Shown: one piece after another, positions 16,909 to 25,328 of the stretch
Numbering within the stretch: the first letter of the stretch is position 1
How the letters are laid out: each line of letters begins with the position of its first letter
Assembly (NCBI GenBank): GCA_019112785.1
Contig: DXIQ01000027.1
Span: forward strand, 1 to 64,000
Source: Candidatus Blautia stercorigallinarum
GTDB lineage: Bacteria; Bacillota; Clostridia; Lachnospirales; Lachnospiraceae
DNA length: 64,000 nucleotides
Reading direction: 5' to 3'
The notes under the pieces: model-generated
What the model was told of the DNA's origin: nothing
Databases searched by the model: none
Seen by the model: only the letters and a program-made list of their open reading frames with translations
Translations under genes and position numbers: made by a program

Positions 16909-17638
16909 TGATTTTGAATTTCTCATCTACGACGATGGATCTTACGAAGAATGCCGGCGGTTTATCGAAGAGATCGGCCAACTGGATTCCAGGATCCGTA
17001 TCCTCCGGGGGGAAGAAAACCGGGGGATCGCCTATGGCCTGAATGCGTGTATCCGGGCAGCAAAGGGAGCGTATCTGGCCCGTATGGACGGGGACGATAT
17101 TTCCCTTCCTCATCGCCTGGAGGTACAGAAGGCTTTTCTGGACGTTAATCCAGAAATTGACTATGTAGGATCCGCCGCGGCTCTTCTGGAAGGAGAGAAG
17201 CTGTGGGGCATGCGGCGGCTGGCGGCCATTCCTCAAAAAGAAGATTTCCTTTCCTTTTCTCCCTATATCCACCCTTCGGTGATGTTCCGAAGAGAAATTT
17301 TTGAAAAATATGGTCTTTACAACACCTCAGATCTGTGCCGGAGGTGTGAAGACTATGAACTTTTTATCCGCCTTCACAGGGCGGGCAGCTATGGCTGTAA
17401 TCTGGAGGAAATCCTCCTCTATTACCGGGAGGAGAAAGACAGCTATAAAAAGAGGACCTTTCAGAGCCGCAGAAGAGAAGCAAGGCTGCGCAGGCAGAAC
17501 TTTCCAGCTCTGGGGCTCAGCGGATTTTGGGCCGAATTGTATAAATATAAGCCCTATGGAACGGCTGTCATACCTAAGGGGATATATCGAGAAATAAAGA
17601 AAAGGTCTCAGAAGAAAAGCGAAAAATGGCATGTATAA
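16805..17638 (+). CDS. Glycosyltransferase family 2
   Basis: 277 aa from the ATG at 16805, which has AGGAG 9 nt upstream; a longer reading frame begins upstream but lacks a ribosome site. GT2 features appear in order: I-S-V-I-M-S-L-Y-N near residue 6, I-L-D-Q-S-F, I-Y-D-D-G-S, a D-x-D-like A-R-M-D-G-D-D near residue 95 and C-E-D-Y-E-L-F near residue 190. It transfers a sugar from a nucleotide donor to a polysaccharide precursor. Paired with the GT4 gene in a two-gene unit; acceptor and donor are unknown. Confidence 0.88.
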   Translation: MTSGPKISVIMSLYNPRPFHWLKAAVDSILDQSFNDFEFLIYDDGSYEECRRFIEEIGQLDSRIRILRGEENRGIAYGLNACIRAAKGAYLARMDGDDISLPHRLEVQKAFLDVNPEIDYVGSAAALLEGEKLWGMRRLAAIPQKEDFLSFSPYIHPSVMFRREIFEKYGLYNTSDLCRRCEDYELFIRLHRAGSYGCNLEEILLYYREEKDSYKKRTFQSRRREARLRRQNFPALGLSGFWAELYKYKPYGTAVIPKGIYREIKKRSQKKSEKWHV

Positions 17639-17640
17639 AG

Positions 17641-17796
17641 CAATGGAGCTGTTGCATTAATCAAAATCGAGAATATTTATACATTTTATTGCTCAGTCTG
17701 TGCCGCATTGAGCCTATAGTCTCAATGCTGTGCTCGACAAATTCGCATAAAATGTATAAATATTCCTGAAATATGACTAATGTGACAGCTCCATTG
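17641..17796. repeat. 156-bp near-perfect palindromic element
   Basis: The outer arms CAATGGAGCTGT (17641-17652) and ACAGCTCCATTG (17785-17796) are perfect. Further in, a 17-nt match GAATATTTATACATTTT pairs across the element, and the centre closes with GCATTGAG/CTCAATGC around an 8-nt loop. The two halves align over almost their full length with few mismatches. It has no coding potential. Size and shape fit a MITE or a REP/BIME-like hairpin. It occupies nearly the whole gap between the GT2 and LysR genes, whose 3' ends face each other. Confidence 0.75.
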
Positions 17797-17844
17797 TCAT
17801 GAACAAAGGGTGGTATGCTGAAAAATCAGACATATCGCCAACTC

Positions 17845-18735
17845 TTATGTTTTTAGCTGTTCCCGGAGCACTTCCAGGAATTTTTCCGCAGGTTTTGAGA
17901 AAAGCTGGTACTTCTTCCAGATGATACTCATTTTGTTTTCCAGCTTTGGTTCCAGAGGACGGAAGCACAGGTTGCTGTTTCCGCTTGTATTGATGATCTT
18001 ATCATATCCCATGGCATAGCCCAGACCTTCATCTACAAGAAGGGAAGCGTTAAATAACAGGTTATAGGTAGCTACGATATTCAGATCTGTTACATCCCTG
18101 CCGATCCACTGGGTCAGGCTTCCACCCTGGGTCTCCTGCTGGGAGAGTATCAGAGGTTTATCCTGAAGATCTTTAGGCGAGATGGATTCCTTCTTAGCCA
18201 GAGGAGAATCTTTCCGCATCAGTACGCCCCAGGTTTCTGAATAAGAGGTTTCCAGGGCATTGTATTTGGTCAGATCCACATTTCCGAATACAACGCCGAA
18301 ATCGATCAGGCCTTTATCCAGATATTCAAACACATAGGCGGCATTGCCGCTGGAAATATGGTAATGGATCCCGGGATAACGGAGCTGAAGGGCTTTTGCC
18401 CCTTTAGCGATCAGACGGACGCCGTCAGTTTCCCCTGTGCCAATATATACATCTCCCACAATGATATCATCGCTCATGGAAATCTCACTTTCTGTTCTTT
18501 TTACCAGATCCAGGATTTCTTCCGCCCGTTTTCTTAAGATCATCCCTTCTTCTGTGAGAGTGATCTTCCGGGAACCTTTTGATCCCCGTATGAGCAGCTG
18601 CTTTCCCAGCTCTTCCTCCAGATTTTTGATCTGGGTGGAAAGAGTAGGCTGAGAAAGATGAAGACTTTCTGCAGCATGTACAATGCTTTGTTCTCTTGCA
18701 ATGGCGAGAAAATAGTTAAGGACTCTAAGTTCCAT
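17845..18735 (-). CDS. LysR-family transcriptional regulator
   Basis: 296 aa from the ATG at 18735, which has GGAGAGGTG at correct spacing; the longer frame to 18762 does not. The N-terminal winged helix has the LysR signature (L-N-Y-F-L-A-I-A-R-E, S-I-V-H-A-A-E, L-H-L-S-Q-P-T-L-S). Residues about 90-290 form the periplasmic-binding-like effector domain. In this family, a small ligand controls binding at a divergent or nearby promoter. The only neighbour in the same direction is the amidotransferase-fold gene upstream (45 nt away), so they may be co-transcribed. Ligand unknown. Confidence 0.9.
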   Translation of the reverse strand: MELRVLNYFLAIAREQSIVHAAESLHLSQPTLSTQIKNLEEELGKQLLIRGSKGSRKITLTEEGMILRKRAEEILDLVKRTESEISMSDDIIVGDVYIGTGETDGVRLIAKGAKALQLRYPGIHYHISSGNAAYVFEYLDKGLIDFGVVFGNVDLTKYNALETSYSETWGVLMRKDSPLAKKESISPKDLQDKPLILSQQETQGGSLTQWIGRDVTDLNIVATYNLLFNASLLVDEGLGYAMGYDKIINTSGNSNLCFRPLEPKLENKMSIIWKKYQLFSKPAEKFLEVLREQLKT

Positions 18736-18780
18736 AGGATTATTCACCTCTCCGTATAGCATATATTTGGGGTAGAATTC

Positions 18781-19509
18781 TTAATCAAGACAGGAAATCC
18801 CGTCCCCGGCGGCTGCCTTTACAAAAGCCCCGAATATTTTCCTGCTGTTCTCGTCTACCTTATGAGAAAACTCCGGATGCCACTGAACCGCCCACACAAA
18901 TCTGGAGCCCGGCTTCCATACAGCTTCCACAAGACCGTCCTTGGCATAGGCCATAGGTTGAAGACCCGAAGCCAGCTTCTTGATCCCCTGATGGTGGCAG
19001 CTGTTTACCGGAAGTTCATCTTTTCCCAGGCACTTCCGTAAAGGTGTATTCGGGACCAGTTCCACCGAATGGATAGGCTGATCGTAAGGGGCAGGCTGTC
19101 TATGGCAGACAGAAGATGGATGCTGGGCAGGCAGATCCTGGTAAAGGCTTCCTCCCAAGGCCGCATTGATCAGCTGCAGGCCCCGGCAGATCCCAAGTAC
19201 AGGTTTGTCCTGTTCCAGCACCATAGGCAGCAGAATGGTTTCCATTTCGTCCCGCTTGGGGCAGCATTCTCCGCATTTATCGGAAACCTCTTCCCGGTAA
19301 AGGGAAGGAGAGACATCATGACCTCCGGTAAACAAAAATCCATCAAAATAATTCACAAATTTCCGTAAAGTTTCTTTGTCTGAAGTAAGAGGCAGCATAA
19401 CGGAAGTCCCCCCTGCCTCTTCAATTCCTTTCATATAACCGGGAAGCATCCAGTAGCTTTCTCTTTCTATATCGATTAACGGAATAATACCGATAAGAGG
19501 CTTGTTCAT
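18781..19509 (-). CDS. Gamma-glutamyl-gamma-aminobutyrate hydrolase family (class I GATase-like)
   Basis: 242 aa, PuuD-like (PF07722). The nucleophile elbow G-I-C-R-G-L-Q-L-I-N lies near residue 108, and the catalytic His-Glu pair is in Q-W-H-P-E-F near residue 215. The F-T-G-G-H-D-V loop is the oxyanion region. Members hydrolyse gamma-glutamyl amides (for example gamma-glutamyl-GABA in putrescine breakdown). No putrescine-pathway genes are adjacent, so the substrate is open. An AAAGGAG site precedes the ATG; co-transcription with the LysR gene downstream is likely. Confidence 0.85.
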   Translation of the reverse strand: MNKPLIGIIPLIDIERESYWMLPGYMKGIEEAGGTSVMLPLTSDKETLRKFVNYFDGFLFTGGHDVSPSLYREEVSDKCGECCPKRDEMETILLPMVLEQDKPVLGICRGLQLINAALGGSLYQDLPAQHPSSVCHRQPAPYDQPIHSVELVPNTPLRKCLGKDELPVNSCHHQGIKKLASGLQPMAYAKDGLVEAVWKPGSRFVWAVQWHPEFSHKVDENSRKIFGAFVKAAAGDGISCLD

Positions 19510-19606
19510 TCTATATTTTCTCCTTTATAGGCATATTTTTTTCAGAGGAAAGTATAGCATATGGAACGCAGCGGGTCAAATACATGAAATTATATCTGTT
19601 TAACAA

Positions 19607-21130
19607 CTATGATATCGTTGAGATTCGGTAAAGAGAAAACCATATCCGATAATAAAGACGCAGTTTCGGGTCTTCCAGATCTTTTTGAAGCAGTTTTTTT
19701 AGTTTGTTTATTCGTTTGATAAGGCTGCTCCTGTGAATAAAAAGTTCCTCAGAGGTTCGTGTAATACTGGTTTCATTTTTCAGATAGATTTCCAGTGTAT
19801 ACAGATACTCCGTATGTCTTTTCCGGTCATATTCGATTACCCGTTTCAAAGAACTATCGGTAAGAGCTTCTATCGACATATCTGAGACACACTTTGAAAG
19901 TATATAAGACAAAATGGTATTTTCAAAATATTGAAGAGTATCTGTATTTTTATTATGTGAAAAATGATGAATAACATAGTCAGCCTGTAGAAAAAAGGTG
20001 CGTATCAAAGAAAGATCTGTAAAAAAATTACTCAAACCAGCGGTATAGTTCATCTTCTCAAGTAGATCCTGAAAAAGAGAAAGAAAATCCGGAGAAGAAG
20101 CAGAAGGTGAAATTTTCATCAGGCCAATGATCTGATTGTGCCGAATAACAGTAAAAATCTGATCCGGAAAAAAGGCACATAATAAAGCATGCATATAATC
20201 AATAGGCATAAAATGTGTGTGTTTTCTTTCCTGTAGTTTAAAACATATATATTTTTCCTCTTTTTTTAAAGCAATCGTATTTTTTTCTTCCGCTGTCATC
20301 GGAACATGATCTAACAGTTTTTGAATGACAGTAACTGAAATCCGCTCAGTAGAATGAAAACTCTGCAGATATTTTTCAAAAGCTTTCTGAAAGTAAGCAA
20401 AATAGAAATCTGCAAGGAAAAAATCACTGTCACGAAAGGGATGTAGAAGTTCTGTAATGGAGACACAGCCAGTAAAATGTCCCTGTGGATATAAATTATA
20501 ACAATAGGAGTGTATAGAGCTGTTTTCTATAGATGAAATATAAGGGACTGTGATATTCCGCTCCAGATGGACGACGTTTTTGATACGCTCTGTATATTCC
20601 AGGCCGATAGAAGAAGGCTCATCAATAACGGAAATCTGGGTATGTCCGGTCTGGTCGGTTTCTGCCTTTCCCCGCAGAATCACCTGTAGGGTATGATCTG
20701 TGACAGAAATATCATTTTGAAATAAAGCGGTTCCGGCCTTTATAATTTCTTTAATATCAAAATCTACCTGTTTTTCCAATTCATTTCTAAGAATATTTTC
20801 CCATTGATCAAAAAAATTAAAAATTTCGCTGATAGTATTGAAGACCTGATAGAAATCGGAAATGTTTTTTATCTGTAAAATAGAAACACCGCTATCTGCC
20901 CATGAGACAGGAACCTGGCTTCTGACAAAGATAAAGGAACAGTCTGGATCCGGCCTTAATGTTTTCGGAATAACATCCGATAAGATATAGAGTTTATCAG
21001 CGGCTAATTTGGAACAGGGGGTGTATAAAAGAGGCCTTGGACAAACCAGTTTGTCCTGGACCGGACCATAGAGCTGCGTATGATATTCTGCCGGCAGATA
21101 ATCCCTGATGATTGTAAGATTCAGATTCAT
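19607..21130 (-). CDS. PucR/CdaR-type transcriptional regulator
   Basis: 507 aa. The last 70 residues match the PucR C-terminal helix-turn-helix: L-E-I-Y-L-K-N-E-T-S-I-T-R-T-S-E-E-L-F-I-H-R-S-S-L-I-K-R-I (shown as pattern: L..YL.n..s...ta..L..Hr.sl..Ri). The N-terminal 400 residues are an undefined sensory region with no membrane helix. AAGGAG lies 8 nt before the ATG at 21130. It diverges from the operon at 21357 across 226 bp and is very probably its regulator. It is markedly A+T-rich compared with its neighbours. Confidence 0.8.
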   Translation of the reverse strand: MNLNLTIIRDYLPAEYHTQLYGPVQDKLVCPRPLLYTPCSKLAADKLYILSDVIPKTLRPDPDCSFIFVRSQVPVSWADSGVSILQIKNISDFYQVFNTISEIFNFFDQWENILRNELEKQVDFDIKEIIKAGTALFQNDISVTDHTLQVILRGKAETDQTGHTQISVIDEPSSIGLEYTERIKNVVHLERNITVPYISSIENSSIHSYCYNLYPQGHFTGCVSITELLHPFRDSDFFLADFYFAYFQKAFEKYLQSFHSTERISVTVIQKLLDHVPMTAEEKNTIALKKEEKYICFKLQERKHTHFMPIDYMHALLCAFFPDQIFTVIRHNQIIGLMKISPSASSPDFLSLFQDLLEKMNYTAGLSNFFTDLSLIRTFFLQADYVIHHFSHNKNTDTLQYFENTILSYILSKCVSDMSIEALTDSSLKRVIEYDRKRHTEYLYTLEIYLKNETSITRTSEELFIHRSSLIKRINKLKKLLQKDLEDPKLRLYYRIWFSLYRISTIS

Positions 21131-21276
21131 ATAATGTTCTCCTTATATATTCTTATTCACTAATAAACATCAAAAAGATGCAACATTTTACTCAATTTAC
21201 ACAGTAGTAAAGAAAATGTTATTTTTTGGTCTACAAAATATATACCATTTTAAAGGTGAAAATTCAACATATATTG

Positions 21277-21307
21277 TCTATTATAGATAAAAACATTCCT
21301 TTATAAT
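21277..21307 (+). promoter_or_regulatory. Putative operator and -10 of the GcvT/SDR operon
   Basis: TCTATTATAGA (21277-21287) is a perfect 11-bp palindrome just upstream of a TATAAT (21302-21307). No -35 is found at the right distance, which suits activator dependence, for example on the divergent PucR-type protein. The rest of the 226-bp gap is A+T-rich with nothing else recognised. Confidence 0.35.
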
Positions 21308-21356
21308 ATTTATAAAAGTTTTTCTGGAAAATCCCAGAGGTAAAGGAGGATTCTTT

Positions 21357-22595
21357 ATGAGCAAAAAAGTTGATTCACGTATTCCCAAGGATTCAGGTGC
21401 AAAATCACTTGACCGTTATGCAGCCCTGTGTTCTCCATGGAATAAGCTGGTAGGATATCAGGAAGCTATGCACTGGCTGTCCAGATATAATGCGACTTTC
21501 AGCGCCGCCTGTATGCAGGTTCTTCGGATCATGGTACCGGATTACAGAGAGAGAGCCCAGGCCATGTGTGAGACAGCTTATCAAAAACTGTATTATACAA
21601 TGCAGAGGTTCGGAAAATATCAGATGGATCAGCATAATGTCCATCCATTCTGCAGGGGAAGTTTTGTAGGCGGCTTAGTGGGAGATTCAGGGGATGAAGC
21701 ACAGATGATGTGCGGCCGCGTACAGGATTTCGGTACATATCGTTTGGAAAAAGAACTGGATGTCTGCGACTGGGACATTGTGGGGTCGGAACTTTGCCGC
21801 GCCACAACCCAGTCTCTTGAGGCCAGCGCAAGATCATGGTCGGAAAATCTCAGACCCGGTACTCAGCTGGAATTTCATATGGTGGAAGCCAAAGGATGCG
21901 GGGACTGTCATTGCAGGATCGTTGCGGAAAGCCGTGATAAATATCCAATGCCGCCTCACGAACAGTGGGAATGTTTTGGTCCCATCGCAACGGAAGATCA
22001 GATCAAGTATACGGAAGAAAAAGACATGGTAAAAGAGTCTATGGTATTCCGGGGAGAGACTGAATATACCTTTTCCAATGGTACAAATATGGAACAGGAT
22101 TCTAACAGCGTGGCAGATCTGATCAGACGGGCTCATGCAGCCAGCAACTATATATTTCCTACGATTTCTTCTCTGCTGAAACAGGGAAAGCTGGATGAAA
22201 AAATGCTGGATCATGTGATCCGCTGTGTTTGTGAAGCATCAGGAAAAACTGCCTGCGGTGAAAAATGTACAAAGGAGGGTCTGCGCAGCTGGATGGGCGC
22301 CCCTGTGGATCTTGAAGACGGACGTCTCATGGGCGGTTATCTGGAGATGTATCTTCAGGCGATGGGGGTTTCCTATGAAATCGAGGCTTTTAATGAAAAT
22401 GAGGTTCAGTACATTATGGACCGTAACGCCCTTACAATCTATAATGCAAAGATGGATGATGCATTTGTGGCCTACTGGTATGGCATGACCAAAACTCTGG
22501 TAAATACACAGTGGTCATTATGGGAGATCAAAGAAGATACTCCTGATGATAAGCTTCGCATTAAGATTGGCAGAAAAATTGATAAATTCTGTTGA
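21357..22595 (+). CDS. Unrecognised protein, first gene of a GcvT/SDR operon
   Basis: 412 aa, family not recognised. No signal peptide and no membrane helix, so it is probably a cytoplasmic enzyme or carrier. A metal-like cysteine cluster K-G-C-G-D-C-H-C occurs near residue 183, with further Cys pairs near residues 291-307 (I-R-C-V-C and A-C-G-E-K-C). The two halves share a loose pattern of helix plus four-strand segments, which suggests a duplicated V4R- or ATC-hydrolase-like domain, but I cannot confirm this. A strong AAAGGAGG site. The next genes follow at 33 and 24 nt, so it works with a folate-type protein and an SDR, probably in breakdown of a methylated small molecule (inference). Confidence 0.55.
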   Translation: MSKKVDSRIPKDSGAKSLDRYAALCSPWNKLVGYQEAMHWLSRYNATFSAACMQVLRIMVPDYRERAQAMCETAYQKLYYTMQRFGKYQMDQHNVHPFCRGSFVGGLVGDSGDEAQMMCGRVQDFGTYRLEKELDVCDWDIVGSELCRATTQSLEASARSWSENLRPGTQLEFHMVEAKGCGDCHCRIVAESRDKYPMPPHEQWECFGPIATEDQIKYTEEKDMVKESMVFRGETEYTFSNGTNMEQDSNSVADLIRRAHAASNYIFPTISSLLKQGKLDEKMLDHVIRCVCEASGKTACGEKCTKEGLRSWMGAPVDLEDGRLMGGYLEMYLQAMGVSYEIEAFNENEVQYIMDRNALTIYNAKMDDAFVAYWYGMTKTLVNTQWSLWEIKEDTPDDKLRIKIGRKIDKFC

Positions 22596-22628
22596 CAGTA
22601 TAGAACTGTGGAAGAAGGGAGAGAAAAT

Positions 22629-23645
22629 ATGTATAAAAATGTTTATAAATACGACGAAATGAAGAGAAAAGAACATATGGCTGTACGGGAAAATGTAGGC
22701 TGGTATCTCTGGACTCATCAGCTTGTAGAAGTAAAGGGGGATGATGCGGCGGCATTTCTTGATCTTCTCTTCACAAAACCTATCGGGACTTTGAAAACAG
22801 GCAGGGAACGTTATACTACAATGCTGGATGAGAAAGGTGAAATTATTGATGATGTGGTTGTTTTCCGGCTGGAAGAACATCGTTTCTGGGTTTCTACTTT
22901 ATTTGCGACCTATATGCTTCAATGGATGAGTGCAAATAAGGGAGACTATAAAGTGTCCTTTGAAAATATTACGGCAGGAATCCATATGTATGCGGTTCAG
23001 GGACCAAGGGCAAAAGAACTTGTGAATCAATTAGTAAATGATCCGATAGATGAACTGAAGTTTTTCTCCTTTGCCCAAAATCAAATAGATGATCTTCCTG
23101 TTATGATCAATCGTGCAGGATTCACCGGAGAAAAAATAGGTTATGAGATTTATGTGGCAGCAGACAAGGCAGATGAACTTGAAGAAAAACTTCATAAAGC
23201 AGGGGATCCCATGAACGCCCGGGAAGTAACAGAATTTCAGGTAATGGCATGGACACTTCCTACGGAAGCCGGATTTTATTATATGAGAGACCTTCGCCAC
23301 ACCAATCCTTTTGAAGTAGGACTGGAAAAGGGGATTGACTGGGAAAAAGAATTCATCGGAAAAGAAGCGCTTCTAAATATCAAGGAGAATGGTCCTTCCC
23401 GGGAAATGGTAGGCTTTACAGTATCAGAACCAGATGCATATATCCAAAGCAGACATCTGGGAGGCGCAGGTTCCGCCGTATTAAAAGGCGGAGAAGAAGT
23501 AGGACGTGTAGTAAAATTTGTCTATGGTTTTGTAAAAGATACAAATATCGGCTATATTATGGCAAAAGCAGGAGCTTTAAGGGAAGGTGACGTTGTGCAG
23601 ATCCATGGATATGACGCAGTGATCACAGATAAAAATTTTCTGTAA
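22629..23645 (+). CDS. GcvT-like tetrahydrofolate-dependent methyl/aminomethyl transferase
   Basis: 338 aa from the ATG at 22629 (AGGGAG upstream). It aligns in outline with the aminomethyltransferase fold: V-K-G-D-D-A-A-A-F-L-D-L-L, Y-T-T-M-L-D-E-K-G-E-I-I-D-D (folate-binding Asp region), A-V-Q-G-P-R-A and the acidic R-A-G-F-T-G-E-K-I-G-Y-E-I stretch. GcvT itself belongs with GcvH and GcvP, which are absent here. Stand-alone GcvT-like proteins include DmdA, LigM and sarcosine-type demethylases that move a methyl or methylene group to tetrahydrofolate. The position between an unknown protein and an SDR argues for a catabolic demethylase rather than glycine cleavage. Confidence 0.75.
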   Translation: MYKNVYKYDEMKRKEHMAVRENVGWYLWTHQLVEVKGDDAAAFLDLLFTKPIGTLKTGRERYTTMLDEKGEIIDDVVVFRLEEHRFWVSTLFATYMLQWMSANKGDYKVSFENITAGIHMYAVQGPRAKELVNQLVNDPIDELKFFSFAQNQIDDLPVMINRAGFTGEKIGYEIYVAADKADELEEKLHKAGDPMNAREVTEFQVMAWTLPTEAGFYYMRDLRHTNPFEVGLEKGIDWEKEFIGKEALLNIKENGPSREMVGFTVSEPDAYIQSRHLGGAGSAVLKGGEEVGRVVKFVYGFVKDTNIGYIMAKAGALREGDVVQIHGYDAVITDKNFL

Positions 23646-23669
23646 AAAATGGAATGGAGGAGATATAGT

Positions 23670-24428
23670 ATGAGACTGGAAAATAAAGTAGTTGTTGTCA
23701 CTGGGGCGTCTTCCGGAATGGGGAAGGCTATCGCAGAACTGTTTGTAAAGGAAGGAGCAAAGGTAGTTGCAGTAGCCAGAAGGCAGGAAAGACTGGAAGC
23801 CCTTGCAGAATCTTTAAAGGATATGCCTGGTGAATTTGCCTATTTTGTCGGAGATGTAACAGATCCGAAACAGGATGACGATATGATCGATTTTGCAGTT
23901 GAAAAGTTCGGACATCTGGATGTTTTGGTAAATAACGCAGGAATTATGGATGATATGAGCCCGGTAGGGGATTTGACTAATGAGATGCTTGACCGGGTGA
24001 TGAAGGTAAATACTTATGGACCTATTTATGCTATGAGAAAAGCTGTAAATGTTTTTCTGAAACAGGAAAAGGGCGGAAATATCATTAATGTAACTTCTGT
24101 AGGTGCCGACCACAATACTGCCGGAGCGGCCTATGCGGCGTCAAAGGCAGCGGTGGCAGCTGTCTGTAAAAATGTGACTTTCCAGTATATGGAAAAGAAT
24201 ATACGCTGTAATGCGATTTCTCCAGGAGGAATTTCTACAGAAATTTCCAATTCTATGGGAATCCCTAATATGACAGGTTTTGGGAATGTAAAGAAACTGC
24301 TGGGTATGGCCCCCAAGCCTGGAGATGCGGAGGAGATTGCCAATGCGGCGCTTTATCTGGCAAGTGACGAATCGAAATATGTAAACGGAGCGGTAATTGT
24401 GGTAGACGGAGGATGGACCTGCCTGTAA
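23670..24428 (+). CDS. Short-chain dehydrogenase/reductase
   Basis: 252 aa from the ATG at 23670 (GGAGGAG upstream). Classical SDR: nucleotide motif T-G-A-S-S-G-M-G-K near residue 13, N-N-A-G near residue 88, Ser in N-V-T-S-V and the Y-A-A-S-K catalytic pair near residue 155. The basic A-R-R near residue 38 suggests NADPH preference. The C-terminus D-G-G-W-T-C-L is typical of FabG/glucose-dehydrogenase-like SDRs. Last gene of the three-gene operon, followed by a terminator; it presumably oxidises or reduces the same substrate family as its partners. Confidence 0.88.
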   Translation: MRLENKVVVVTGASSGMGKAIAELFVKEGAKVVAVARRQERLEALAESLKDMPGEFAYFVGDVTDPKQDDDMIDFAVEKFGHLDVLVNNAGIMDDMSPVGDLTNEMLDRVMKVNTYGPIYAMRKAVNVFLKQEKGGNIINVTSVGADHNTAGAAYAASKAAVAAVCKNVTFQYMEKNIRCNAISPGGISTEISNSMGIPNMTGFGNVKKLLGMAPKPGDAEEIANAALYLASDESKYVNGAVIVVDGGWTCL

Positions 24429-24455
24429 ATATTTATCAAACTTTCATTAAGAATC

Positions 24456-24486
24456 AAAGGCTGTCGTAATTTACGGCGGCCTTTTT
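24456..24486 (+). terminator. Terminator of the GcvT/SDR operon
   Basis: The stem pairs CGTAA with TTACG and GGC with GCC (two G-T pairs between), and is followed by CTTTTTC. Confidence 0.85.
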
Positions 24487-24554
24487 CAATTATATCGTAT
24501 TTTTTGAATCATTCTGGAAAAAGTAAGTAAAAAGCAAAAATGGAGCAGCAAGCT

Positions 24555-25310
24555 ATGAAACAGACCTTATTTGTTATACAGGAACTGGTTTCCAGAGAAA
24601 TGAAGCGAAAATACAGCCGGTCTAAACTGGGGATTTTATGGAGCATTCTCAATCCCTTATTGTCCATGACGGTCCTTTCTCTGGTATTTTCTACTATGTT
24701 CCGGAAATCTATTGAAAATTATCCGGTATATTATCTTACAGGCTTTCTTATCTGGAACTTTTTTACCACAGCCACCAACACTGCCATGACTTCTCTGGCA
24801 GACAATCAGGCCCTTCTTCTCCAGGTGCGCCTTCCCAGGGAGATCTTTCCTTTTTCCAGAGTCTGTACCGCCTTTGTGAATTTTCTTTATTCCCTGGCAG
24901 CTTATGTGGTGATCCTGGCTGTGTTCCGGATCTCGCTGGGAATTTCTGCCTTTTTCTTTCCTCTGGTCATGATCCTGCTGTTTTTCTTTTCTCTGGGAGC
25001 AGGGTATATCCTGGCGGTGCTCTATGTGTTTTTCGGAGATATCCGCCATCTTTATTCCGTGTTTCTCACCCTGCTTATGTATCTTTCCGCGCTTTTTTAT
25101 CCCCTGGAACTGTTGCCGGAAGGAATGCAGGCTTTTATCCGGCAAAATCCCATCTATCAGTTTATTTATGCCGCCAGATCCTGTGTTATGTACCGGGAGA
25201 TCCCCTCCGCCGGTCTGTGGGTGAAAATGATCCTTTGGAGCCTTTTGTTCTATCTGGCAGGAATATATATTTTCCGAAAAGCAAAGACTAAAGTCACATT
25301 GAAACTTTAA
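24555..25310 (+). CDS. ABC-2 type polysaccharide export permease (Wzm/KpsM/TagG-like)
   Basis: 251 aa from the ATG at 24555, chosen because GGAG sits just inside the earlier ATG at 24540. Six membrane helices, with the cytoplasmic start R-E-M-K-R-K-Y-S-R-S-K-L-G-I-L-W found in this family. Together with the next gene it forms an exporter that carries a lipid-linked glycan across the membrane. It opens the surface-polysaccharide operon; a terminator lies just upstream, and no clear promoter was found in the short gap. Confidence 0.88.
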   Translation: MKQTLFVIQELVSREMKRKYSRSKLGILWSILNPLLSMTVLSLVFSTMFRKSIENYPVYYLTGFLIWNFFTTATNTAMTSLADNQALLLQVRLPREIFPFSRVCTAFVNFLYSLAAYVVILAVFRISLGISAFFFPLVMILLFFFSLGAGYILAVLYVFFGDIRHLYSVFLTLLMYLSALFYPLELLPEGMQAFIRQNPIYQFIYAARSCVMYREIPSAGLWVKMILWSLLFYLAGIYIFRKAKTKVTLKL

Positions 25311-25328
25311 TATTCCAGGAGGAAGCAT

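Noticed and set aside
22629-23645. Glycine cleavage system T protein proper
   Set aside because: No gcvH, gcvP or lipoylation gene is nearby and the operon partners are an unknown protein and an SDR.
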